A stretch of 16,044 nt of DNA from an uncultured Lachnospiraceae bacterium. Its GTDB lineage: Bacteria; Bacillota; Clostridia; Lachnospirales; Lachnospiraceae. The notes under the pieces were generated by a model that did not search any database, was not told the origin of the DNA, and saw only the letters and a list, made by a program, of their open reading frames with translations. The DNA lies in the NCBI GenBank assembly GCA_910588865.1, contig CAJUSJ010000090.1, forward strand, positions 1-16,044. Reading direction: 5' to 3'. Position numbers and translations under genes: made by a program. Shown piece after piece: positions 6,892 to 13,079 of the stretch; positions within the stretch are counted from its first letter, which is position 1, and each line of letters opens with the position of its first letter.

Positions 6892-7812
6892 CTATTCCAT
6901 TTCATCATCAGCAATTATGGACAGCTGAATCGTATACCATTTATAAGGTTCCGGATTAAATGCTCTGGCAGCGCTTCCGTGGGATTTCAAGACCTGATTT
7001 ACTTGGCTAAAATACAGGTTTAAATCTTCCTCCGTAGCCCTTGCGTTGTTGTGATGAAGCGGCAATGCCAGCTGGACTCCCATCCTCTCAATCTGCGACG
7101 CGTACTCCTTTGGCGTATAGGAGCGGATACGGTGACGGAGCATAATATTGGGTCTTTCCCGCATCATGTGCGTAACATGCTCCTCATAATCCCTTCCGGC
7201 ACTGAAATCGATCTTAAAATTGTTCAAGGTCTCAATCATGAAGTTCATATTGAACATAGAACCTAAAGGACCTGTCCGATTGGGGCAGGGAATACTGAAC
7301 CCTTCCGAGCCGGCATATCCGTTTCTGGCATCACTTGGACGCATAAACCTTCCTTCCCGGAAAGCCCGGTTATCATGAGCTCCCGGATATGTTTTCAGGG
7401 TGAAATCATCGAAATAGTAGGTATTTCCCGGATACAAGGGATATACAGCGGCATACGGAATATCATACACCTTAGCAACCTCCTCCGCGCCGGCGGCCGG
7501 TACCAGAACTCTTCCGTAAAACCGATTCCACAGTTCACCTGCCAGATTCGAATGATCGCCATGGATGTGGTTTAAGATAATGTAATCCGCCCCTGTAAAC
7601 CGATCCACGGAGAATCCCTCTTGAGCATACACAGTTTTCTCCATGCTCTGCTCCTTTGTGAGCTCTGTCATGCCGTCAAAATGGGAAATATCCCAGTAAA
7701 AAGGATCTGTTACAATCACTTTTCCATTTGGCAGTACGATCTCATAACACTGTACTGAAATCCAGCGAATCCGAATGGAACAGGATGTTGCCTTTCTCTC
7801 ATAAGCCTGCAT
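6892..7812 (-). CDS. MBL-fold metallo-hydrolase (UlaG-like)
   Basis: This cytoplasmic metallo-beta-lactamase-fold hydrolase has about 306 residues and no signal peptide. The metal motif HxHxDH is present as HIHGDH at about residues 82-87. A following His in PGAHDN (about 146) and the LPLHHNNA segment near the C-terminus supply further candidate ligands. An early TDP segment (VIVTDPFYWD) matches the conserved Asp after strand two of UlaG-like members. Two in-frame ATGs exist, 7818 and 7812. GGAG lies 3 bases before the first and 9 before the second, so 7812 is preferred. The promoter at 7845-7873 lies just upstream, and the SLC13 permease follows after 17 bases. UlaG opens L-ascorbate-6-phosphate lactone, but none of the other ascorbate genes are here, so the substrate is unknown. 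A lactonase or related hydrolase acting on the imported compound is a reasonable inference. Confidence 0.85.
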   Translation of the reverse strand: MQAYERKATSCSIRIRWISVQCYEIVLPNGKVIVTDPFYWDISHFDGMTELTKEQSMEKTVYAQEGFSVDRFTGADYIILNHIHGDHSNLAGELWNRFYGRVLVPAAGAEEVAKVYDIPYAAVYPLYPGNTYYFDDFTLKTYPGAHDNRAFREGRFMRPSDARNGYAGSEGFSIPCPNRTGPLGSMFNMNFMIETLNNFKIDFSAGRDYEEHVTHMMRERPNIMLRHRIRSYTPKEYASQIERMGVQLALPLHHNNARATEEDLNLYFSQVNQVLKSHGSAARAFNPEPYKWYTIQLSIIADDEME

Positions 7813-7844
7813 AATCATCTTCTCCTCTGTTATTTTGTAATATT

Positions 7845-7873
7845 ATTTTAACGCCTGTTTAGTTATGAGTCAA
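7845..7873 (-). promoter_or_regulatory. Promoter of the MBL-SLC13 operon
   Basis: On the minus strand TTGACT (7868-7873) is 17 bases from TAAAAT (7845-7850). Transcription would start near 7838, giving a leader of about 25 bases. The hairpins at 7955-8032 lie upstream of this start and would not be in the main transcript. Confidence 0.7.
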
Positions 7874-7893
7874 ATTTCATATTTTACATTTTT

Positions 7894-7910
7894 TATTACT
7901 TTTTGTAATA
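7894..7910. promoter_or_regulatory. Candidate LysR-regulator binding site
   Basis: TATTAC (7894-7899), five T, then GTAATA (7905-7910) form a perfect dyad. The centre TTAC-N5-GTAA fits the T-N11-A pattern of LysR-type regulators. Its centre is about 64 bases upstream of the predicted transcription start, the classical recognition position. The decamer TTTTGTAATA of its right half recurs exactly at 7833-7842, over the predicted start site. A LysR gene lies next door. Confidence 0.5.
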
Positions 7911-7981
7911 GTATTCCGGTTCTGCGGTCTTGCGATATGCCCGTCATACATCAAGTAGAGAAGGCTCTTCCCCTACTCTCC

Positions 7982-8032
7982 GTACCGGGGCGGGGCCGCT
8001 TTAGCGGCCATACTCCTCTCCGCCCCGTGTAC
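7982..8032. other. GC-rich two-stem inverted repeat
   Basis: Outer arms GTAC-C-GGGGCGG (7982-7993) and CCGCCCC-GT-GTAC (8020-8032) enclose a perfect inner hairpin GGCCGC-TTTA-GCGGCC (7994-8009). It is starkly GC-rich in an AT-rich spacer and directly follows the lysR terminator. No U-tract fits it as a terminator in either direction. The function is unknown; it may be a small mobile palindrome. Confidence 0.5.
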
Positions 8033-8064
8033 AAAAAAAGAACCTGCCCAAGGCGGTTCTTTTT
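8033..8064 (-). terminator. Rho-independent terminator of lysR
   Basis: On the minus strand AAAAAGAACC (8055-8064) pairs with GGTTCTTTTT (8035-8044), with an inner GCC/GGC stem across one bulge, and ends in a run of seven T. It begins six bases after the lysR stop codon. Confidence 0.9.
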
Positions 8065-8070
8065 CATCGT

Positions 8071-8991
8071 TCAATATTCACAAAATTCCTTTTTAAAAGT
8101 CTCCTCAAACAATTGGATCAGCTGCTTAATCGCCGGAGAAACACAAAAATCCGAACGGTATGCCATAAACAGTTTCTGAGGTGGTGGATTTAATTCCTCC
8201 ATCAACATATATTCCATTTTGTCACGGGTTCCCGGAACTGCCCAGAAAATACAGTTGCCAATGCCTGACTCCACTGCCTTCATACAGCTTCGTACATCAT
8301 TTACCTCCATACAGATTCTGGGTTTCAAACCTGACTTTTTAAAAAATTCACGGCTCAGTTTCCCGGAATGTGTAACCGATGACAGTTGTATAAACGGCTC
8401 ATGAATCCAATCTGCCGATTCAATTACCGGAAACGGCCTTCCATCTATCCGCTTGCCTTTAGAAAGTACATGGGAATTCCGCGGGATTGCCAGTACCAAC
8501 GGCGACTCTCCCAATAAATGATAGACAATTCCAGGCCGGTATTCTTTTGTCGTCACAATCGCCAAATCCAACTCATTTTTCTCAACCAGCCTCAGGCGGG
8601 ACGCTGTACTTCCCATCAGAACCAGCACCTGAACACCCGGATTCTGTTTCAGAAACGGTGCCAAAACCATTTCCGTGATATAATCTCCGCGCCCCATACT
8701 ATAGCCAAGGCGGATATACTTGTTCTTTTTCTCTATCATCTTGGAGATATCCAGCTCCAGCTCATAATCCAATTCTATGATTCTGCGCCCCTTAGCCACA
8801 TAGTACTGACCTATCTCTGTAAGCGCGAGACGATTCCCTCTGCGAAAGAAAAGAGGCGCTCCCAATTCCTCCTCGATCCGCTGCAAAAATTTTGTAAGGG
8901 CCGACTGCGTGATATACAAAACCGCTGCCGCCTTGGAAATGCTCTCCTGTTCGGCAATTTCAACAATGTAGCGATAATCCTTGATGTTCAT
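8071..8991 (-). CDS. LysR-type transcriptional regulator
   Basis: This DNA-binding regulator has 306 residues, the normal family size. The N-terminal winged helix-turn-helix covers about residues 1-60, with the typical SISKAAAVLYITQSALTKFLQRIEEELG stretch (split here as SISKAAAVLYITQ and SALTKFLQRIEEELG) and the FFRRGNRLALTEIG wing. A linker helix and a two-lobed effector domain (about 90-300) follow. The gene has its own promoter (9042-9070) and its own terminator (8033-8064), and lies directly upstream of the MBL-SLC13 operon on the same strand. LysR regulators usually control the adjacent operon in response to its substrate or product, and a T-N11-A dyad sits at the right place there. The ATG has GGGGGA 9 bases upstream. 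The family is certain; the effector is unknown. Confidence 0.93.
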   Translation of the reverse strand: MNIKDYRYIVEIAEQESISKAAAVLYITQSALTKFLQRIEEELGAPLFFRRGNRLALTEIGQYYVAKGRRIIELDYELELDISKMIEKKNKYIRLGYSMGRGDYITEMVLAPFLKQNPGVQVLVLMGSTASRLRLVEKNELDLAIVTTKEYRPGIVYHLLGESPLVLAIPRNSHVLSKGKRIDGRPFPVIESADWIHEPFIQLSSVTHSGKLSREFFKKSGLKPRICMEVNDVRSCMKAVESGIGNCIFWAVPGTRDKMEYMLMEELNPPPQKLFMAYRSDFCVSPAIKQLIQLFEETFKKEFCEY

Positions 8992-9041
8992 AGGACTCTA
9001 TCCCCCGCTTTTATAGACCTGTTTTTTATATGTTTTTTTCT

Positions 9042-9070
9042 ATCATACCGAATTTAGATTCCGTTGACAA
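9042..9070 (-). promoter_or_regulatory. Promoter of lysR
   Basis: On the minus strand TTGTCA (9065-9070) is 17 bases from TATGAT (9042-9047). The start of transcription would be near 9035, about 45 bases before the lysR ATG. Confidence 0.65.
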
Positions 9071-9150
9071 TAAATACGGGCTTCCAATCTTAGCCTTTCT
9101 TCCTATTGGCAAAAACTCCTTACTTTTGTTTACCTAAATAATTTGACCAT

Positions 9151-9184
9151 AAAGAAACGCCGATATTTCTATCGACGCCTCTTT
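9151..9184 (-). terminator. Probable terminator of the rnf operon
   Basis: On the minus strand two 15-base arms (9170-9184 and 9151-9165) fold around a GAAA tetraloop. Three pairs are G-U wobbles that exist only if the minus strand is the RNA, which fits transcription from rnfB. The left arm starts AAAGA and the right arm ends TTTCTTT, the layout of an intrinsic terminator. It lies about 150 bases past the rnfB stop, so repeats A-B-A would be inside the rnf 3' UTR. Confidence 0.6.
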
Positions 9185-9225
9185 ACTTTGAAAGTCCGCC
9201 GCCGCAGGCGGCATGAATTCAGGTA
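9182..9225. repeat. Repeat A, copy 1
   Basis: A 44-base unit beginning TTTACTTTGAAAGTCCGCC and ending TGAATTCAGGTAT. It recurs 105 bases further on at 9287-9330, with 40 of 44 bases identical. This copy has a perfect hairpin GCCGCC-GCA-GGCGGC. Its first bases overlap the end of the rnf terminator stem. Confidence 0.85.
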
Positions 9226-9238
9226 TGCCAAGCGCGCC

Positions 9239-9291
9239 CGCCGAACTTTCATGGGTGGTGGCGCATCCGCTGCCGGCGCGTGAAGGTTTAC
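9239..9291. repeat. Repeat B, copy 1
   Basis: A 53-base unit lying between the two A repeats. Its reverse complement recurs at 15991-16044 with five substitutions and one single-base indel. It carries near-complementary ends built on CTTTCATG and a GC-rich centre, so it can fold. Confidence 0.85.
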
Positions 9292-9330
9292 TTTGAAAGT
9301 CCGCCGCCGCAGGCGATCTGAATTCAGGAA
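9287..9330. repeat. Repeat A, copy 2
   Basis: Second copy of the 44-base A unit, starting six bases after the rnfB stop on the minus strand. The first 29 bases are identical to copy 1, followed by three changed bases, ten identical bases (TGAATTCAGG), one change and AT. The GCCGCC/GGCGGC hairpin of copy 1 is broken here by the three changes. Confidence 0.85.
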
Positions 9331-9336
9331 TCAAAG

Positions 9337-10122
9337 CTACAAAATCACCTTCACCGGACACTTTGCCGCGCACTTGCCGCAGTTGGTACATTTGTCATAG
9401 TCGATCACCGCCACATTGTTGTCCATGTGGATGGCGTCAAACTCACACTGCTTGGTGCACAGGGTGCAGCCGATACAGCCGCTGTCGCACTTGGCCTTCA
9501 CATCCTTGCCCTTGTCGTGGGAAGAACACTGTACCAGATGCTCCGCGTCATAGGGCACCAGCTCAATCAGGTGGTTGGGGCAGGTCGCGACACACTTGCC
9601 GCAGGCCACGCACTTCTCTTTATCCACAACCGCCACGCCGTCCACCACATGGATGGCGTCAAAGGCACAGGCCTTCACACAGGAGCCGTACCCCATACAG
9701 CCGTAGACACAGGCTTTCTCGCCGCCGCCGGGAACCACGGACACCTTGCGGCAGTCATCCATCCCATAGTAGTTGTACTGAACCCTGGTCTTGTCACAGG
9801 TCCCCTTACATTTCACAAAAGCCACTTTCTTCACAGAGCTGCCGCTCTCCACGCCCATGATGGCGGCGATCTTGTCCGCCACCCCGCTGCCGCCTACAGG
9901 GCAGGCATTTACAGGGGCAGTTCCGGCGGCGATAGCGTTGGCCAGACCGTCGCAGCCCGGGAAGCCGCAGCCGCCGCAGTTGTTGCCCGGCAGTTCGGCA
10001 CGGACTAAGATCTCTCTCTCGTCAACTTCTACTTTAAACTTCTCACTGGCAACTCCCAGCAGCACACCGATAATGATACCGATAGCACCGATGACGCCGG
10101 CCGCCATAAGCAAACCCATCAT
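9337..10122 (-). CDS. rnfB: Rnf complex subunit B, multi-cluster ferredoxin
   Basis: RnfB accepts electrons from reduced ferredoxin and passes them into the Rnf ion pump on the cytoplasmic face. The 261-residue protein begins with one membrane helix (about residues 4-24). The Fe4S domain follows, with Cys49, Cys52, Cys57 and Cys74 (CGGCGFPGC...C). Further cysteine groups follow at 138-152 (CVYGCMGYGSCVKAC), 171-181 (CVACGKCVATC), 216-226 (CIGCTLCTKQC) and 245-255 (CTNCGKCAAKC), enough for several [4Fe-4S] clusters. Length and architecture match clostridial RnfB. It is the last gene of rnfCDGEAB, starting 18 bases after rnfA, with a GGAGG upstream. A second ATG directly after the first is an equally possible start. 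Repeats A-B-A begin six bases past its stop. Confidence 0.96.
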   Translation of the reverse strand: MMGLLMAAGVIGAIGIIIGVLLGVASEKFKVEVDEREILVRAELPGNNCGGCGFPGCDGLANAIAAGTAPVNACPVGGSGVADKIAAIMGVESGSSVKKVAFVKCKGTCDKTRVQYNYYGMDDCRKVSVVPGGGEKACVYGCMGYGSCVKACAFDAIHVVDGVAVVDKEKCVACGKCVATCPNHLIELVPYDAEHLVQCSSHDKGKDVKAKCDSGCIGCTLCTKQCEFDAIHMDNNVAVIDYDKCTNCGKCAAKCPVKVIL

Positions 10123-10140
10123 ATTACGCTGCCTCCTCCT

Positions 10141-10716
10141 CTAGATAAGTCCGGCAAATCCCATAAACGCGATCGCCATGAGCCCGGAGGTGATCAGGAC
10201 GATCGGGGAGCCTTTAAAATTAACAGGAATATCATTATCCTCAATACTTTCGCGGATGCTTGCCAGAAGCACGATGGCAAGTGTAAAGCCTATGGCGGTT
10301 CCAAGGCCGTTGAACACGCTGAACAGAACATTGTACTCTTTCTGCACATTGGTCAGGGCCGCGCCTAAAACCGCGCAGTTGGTGGTGATCAGGGGAAGGA
10401 ACACGCCCAGGGCCTGATACAGGGACGGCATGCTCTTCTTTAAGAACATCTCAACAAACTGCACCAAAGCCGCGATCACCAGGATGAACGCGATGGTCTG
10501 AAGATAGGTGATGCTTAAAGGCACCAGAACAAACTTGTAGATCAGGCTGGTGACAAAACTTGCCAGAGTGATAACGAAAATAACCGCCGCGCCCATGCCT
10601 GCCGCCGTATCGGTCTTCTTGGATACTCCCAGGAAAGGACACAGGCCCTGGAACTGGCTCAGGATAATATTGTTGACCAGAGCAGCGCCTACAATTATCA
10701 AAATCAGTTCTTTCAT
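10141..10716 (-). CDS. rnfA: Rnf complex subunit A, membrane protein
   Basis: RnfA is one of two homologous inverted-topology membrane subunits that form the core of the Rnf ion pump. The 191-residue protein has six predicted helices, the usual length. The conserved cysteines LSQFQGLCPFLG (Cys26) and TTNCAVLGAA (Cys114) correspond to those that, with the equivalent pair in RnfE, hold an intramembrane iron-sulfur cluster in Rnf/Nqr structures. The ATG follows AAGGAGG by about 10 bases, and the gap to rnfE is 15 bases. It lies fifth in the operon. The assignment is secure from sequence and order. Confidence 0.96.
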   Translation of the reverse strand: MKELILIIVGAALVNNIILSQFQGLCPFLGVSKKTDTAAGMGAAVIFVITLASFVTSLIYKFVLVPLSITYLQTIAFILVIAALVQFVEMFLKKSMPSLYQALGVFLPLITTNCAVLGAALTNVQKEYNVLFSVFNGLGTAIGFTLAIVLLASIRESIEDNDIPVNFKGSPIVLITSGLMAIAFMGFAGLI

Positions 10717-10731
10717 CTTCTACGCTCCTCC

Positions 10732-11520
10732 TTAATCTTTCTTATCCAGTTTCGCGGAAAGCTGGGCCTGTTTCTGAGCCACGGCCGCTTTCTTGGCCGC
10801 GAGGGCATCCTCTTCCGCCTGAAGCCGTCTGGTCTCCAGTGTGGCGTGATTGGCCATACACGCGGAGCCGGTACACCTAGAGCAGTTGCCGCCGCAGGCA
10901 AGCACAGACTCCGGCCCGGAACCGTTGGTGGCGGAAGGCATCTTGAACTTGTTCTGCAGGGCTGTCAGGCCTGCCAGCACAAAGAACGCGCCTGGCGCGA
11001 GGCCGAAGATCCGGATATTGTAGGTCTCCGGGATAATTCCGATTCCGAATACGGAGCCAGATCCCAGAAGCTCCCGGAAGATGGCAATGCAGGTCAGGCC
11101 CAGGGTAAAGCCCAGTCCCATGCCGATGCCGTCAAAAGCGGACTCCAAAGGGCCGTTCTTTGCCGCGTAGGCCTCGGCCCGCCCCAGGATGATACAGTTT
11201 ACCACGATCAGCGGGATAAAAATTCCCAGAGACTCGTTGAGGCTTGGGATAAACGCCTGCAAAAGCAGCTGAACGATGGTAACCAGGGAGGCCACGATGA
11301 CGATATAAGCCGGGATACGCACCCTGTCGGGAATAATCTTTCTCAGGGCGGAGATAATAAGGTTTGAAAAAATCAGCACGGCAGTGGTCGTCAGACCCAT
11401 ACCCATACCGTTGACAGCTGTGGTGGTGGTGGCCAGAGTCGGGCACATACCTAACATCAGCACGAAGGTAGGGTTCTCTTTGATGATGCCGTTATATAAA
11501 CGTTCCATACATTTATTCAT
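10732..11520 (-). CDS. rnfE: Rnf complex subunit E with cysteine-rich C-terminal extension
   Basis: RnfE is the membrane partner of RnfA in the ion pump. Residues about 1-195 form the usual six-helix core, with LGMCPTLATTTTA (Cys26) and VVNCIILGRAEA (Cys109), the expected intramembrane iron-sulfur ligands. An extra tail of about 60 residues follows that ordinary RnfE proteins of about 200-230 residues do not need. It contains ACGGNCSRCTGSACM with Cys209, Cys213, Cys216 and Cys221 (C-x3-C-x2-C-x4-C), then a highly charged Ala/Lys/Gln/Glu helix likely to form a coiled coil. The start at 11520 is chosen because AGGAGG lies 8 bases upstream; a GTG at 11529 overlaps that site. The gap to rnfG is 12 bases. 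The core function is secure; the tail's role is unknown. Confidence 0.95.
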   Translation of the reverse strand: MNKCMERLYNGIIKENPTFVLMLGMCPTLATTTTAVNGMGMGLTTTAVLIFSNLIISALRKIIPDRVRIPAYIVIVASLVTIVQLLLQAFIPSLNESLGIFIPLIVVNCIILGRAEAYAAKNGPLESAFDGIGMGLGFTLGLTCIAIFRELLGSGSVFGIGIIPETYNIRIFGLAPGAFFVLAGLTALQNKFKMPSATNGSGPESVLACGGNCSRCTGSACMANHATLETRRLQAEEDALAAKKAAVAQKQAQLSAKLDKKD

Positions 11521-11532
11521 ACTTCCCACCTC

Positions 11533-12144
11533 CTACTGTGTCACGCAGTTATTGATAAAATAGAGGGCCGCGTTCACTGCCCCTGTAACCGCGTTTGATG
11601 TAATGGTAGCGCCGCCGATGGCATCAATCTCATTGTCCGCCGAAGCGCCTGATTTAGTCACGCTGAAACTTTCCACCGTCTTGCCCGCGTACTGGCCCTT
11701 CCACTCAGGCTGAGTGGCGTTCATGCCAAGTCCGGCGGTCTCGCTGATGGTCAAAAACTCAACTCCCTTTACCTCCCCCTCGGTGGTGATTCCGATGGAT
11801 ACGGTGATGTTGCCGCCATAGCCGTCCTTGGAGGTGGCTGTGACCACATAGCCCATGGGGCTGCCGGAGGAGTCCACGCCGGTGGCGCACTCGTCTACCA
11901 GCACATTGCCGAAGCTTAAAGAAGGCACATCCGCGTTAGCCTTTTCCAGGGCCGCTGAATAGTCGTCCAGTTTAAAGGAATCCGCGTCTGCCAGCACTGT
12001 GCGGAACGCGTCCTCCTTGGCCGCCAGCTCCGCTGCCTCAATGGGGCCTTTTGTTATCTCGTAGACGCCGCCGAGACACGCCCCAGCGATCAATGTGATG
12101 GCAAAAAGGATCAGGGCGTCTTTCATAAATCCACCTTTACTCAT
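11533..12144 (-). CDS. rnfG: Rnf complex subunit G, FMN-binding protein
   Basis: RnfG is a membrane-anchored flavoprotein of the Rnf complex whose FMN is bound covalently through a phosphoester to Thr. The 203-residue protein has an N-terminal helix (about residues 8-28) and an extracytoplasmic FMN-binding domain. ETAGLGMN (135-142) is a conserved FMN-domain segment. GGATITSNAV near 177-186 is the attachment motif, with Thr180 the likely modified residue. The start at 12144 overlaps the rnfD stop as ATGA, implying translational coupling, with GGAGG upstream. A second ATG at codon 7 also has a nearby AGGTGG. A long in-frame upstream extension (to 12384) only overlaps rnfD and is rejected. Confidence 0.95.
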   Translation of the reverse strand: MSKGGFMKDALILFAITLIAGACLGGVYEITKGPIEAAELAAKEDAFRTVLADADSFKLDDYSAALEKANADVPSLSFGNVLVDECATGVDSSGSPMGYVVTATSKDGYGGNITVSIGITTEGEVKGVEFLTISETAGLGMNATQPEWKGQYAGKTVESFSVTKSGASADNEIDAIGGATITSNAVTGAVNAALYFINNCVTQ

Positions 12145-13067
12145 GATTTTTTGCCCTCCTTTCCAAACGCGACCGGAAGGGTTACCTTCTCGATGAGAGG
12201 AACCAGAAGATTGCTGATAATGATGGCATAGGATACGCCTTCCGCAGAACCTCCGAACAGACGGAACAGTCCTGTCAAAACTCCTAAAAGAATGCCGAAA
12301 AGGATCTGTCCCCTGGGAGTGATGGGGCTGGTCACATAGTCTGTAGCCATGAAAAACGCGCCGAAGATCAATCCGCCGCCGCACAGGTGAGCCAGGACGT
12401 AAGCCGGGTCATGCTGTCCGAAGATAAATACGAACACCCCGAAGGAAATCAGGTAAGCCGCCGGAATCCGTATGGAGATCACTTTCTTTACCAGAAGATA
12501 CACCGCGCCGATCAGAAGGGCGATGACGGACACCTCGCCGATGGTTCCGGGAATCTTTCCGACAAACATGGCCGCCACATCCACACTGCCTCCGTTTTTC
12601 AAAACAGAGAGAGGGGTCGCGCCGGACACGCCGTCTAACTTGAAGGCTGACATCTGGTTGGCAAAGGAGATCAGCAGAAAACATCTTGCCGCCAGGGCCG
12701 GGTTCATAAAGTTCTGGCCCAGACCTCCATAGATCTGCTTTACCACGATGATGGCAAAAATACTGCCTAAAAACGGGATCCACAAGGGGATCTCGGGAGG
12801 CATGTTCAGTCCTAAGATCATGCCCGTCACCAGGGCGCTGCCATCCATGATGGTAACGGGCTTGCCCATAAGACTCTCATATACATATTCGCTGAGGACA
12901 GCGCCTGCCACGGTCACCAGCAAAATACACAGCGCTTTCAATCCAAACTGATATACACCATACACGGACGCGGGGATCATGGCAATGGCCACATCAAGCA
13001 TAAGGTTCTGTGTCAGCACATTGCTCCTTGCGTGAGGTGATGATGATACGTTCAATAATTTATTCAT
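12141..13067 (-). CDS. rnfD: Rnf complex subunit D, membrane flavoprotein
   Basis: RnfD is a polytopic membrane subunit of Rnf carrying covalent FMN, homologous to NqrB. The 308-residue protein has the family opening SSSPHARSN, about nine or ten helices, and the GQNFMNPALAARCFLL block. DGVSGATPLS at residues 145-154 holds the SGAT flavinylation motif, with Thr151 the likely FMN-bearing residue. TDYVTSPITPRGQ near the C-terminus is also typical. GGAGGGG lies just before the ATG, the gap to rnfC is 12 bases, and the stop overlaps rnfG by four bases. Length and motifs are those of intact RnfD. Confidence 0.96.
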   Translation of the reverse strand: MNKLLNVSSSPHARSNVLTQNLMLDVAIAMIPASVYGVYQFGLKALCILLVTVAGAVLSEYVYESLMGKPVTIMDGSALVTGMILGLNMPPEIPLWIPFLGSIFAIIVVKQIYGGLGQNFMNPALAARCFLLISFANQMSAFKLDGVSGATPLSVLKNGGSVDVAAMFVGKIPGTIGEVSVIALLIGAVYLLVKKVISIRIPAAYLISFGVFVFIFGQHDPAYVLAHLCGGGLIFGAFFMATDYVTSPITPRGQILFGILLGVLTGLFRLFGGSAEGVSYAIIISNLLVPLIEKVTLPVAFGKEGKKS

Positions 13068-13079
13068 GTTTCACCCCTC

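Noticed and set aside
7819..8032. A long riboswitch-type leader for the MBL-SLC13 operon
   Set aside because: The best promoter (7845-7873) lies downstream of the hairpins and leaves a leader of only about 25 bases. No known riboswitch core was recognised.
9134..9336. Possible CRISPR array, suggested by repeats A-B-A
   Set aside because: Only two A copies 105 bases apart and no cas genes. The intervening B unit is itself a dispersed repeat rather than a unique spacer.
9134..9391. An 85-residue minus-strand reading frame with two IPEFxxPAAADFQSK repeats
   Set aside because: It starts inside rnfB in another frame, has no ribosome-binding site, and its repeated peptide is simply repeat A translated. 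The stretch is better explained as a non-coding repeat array plus a terminator.
12145..12384. An 80-codon upstream extension of rnfG
   Set aside because: It lies entirely within rnfD in another frame and gives an Arg/His-rich sequence unlike RnfG. The ATGA overlap start at 12144 gives a normal protein.
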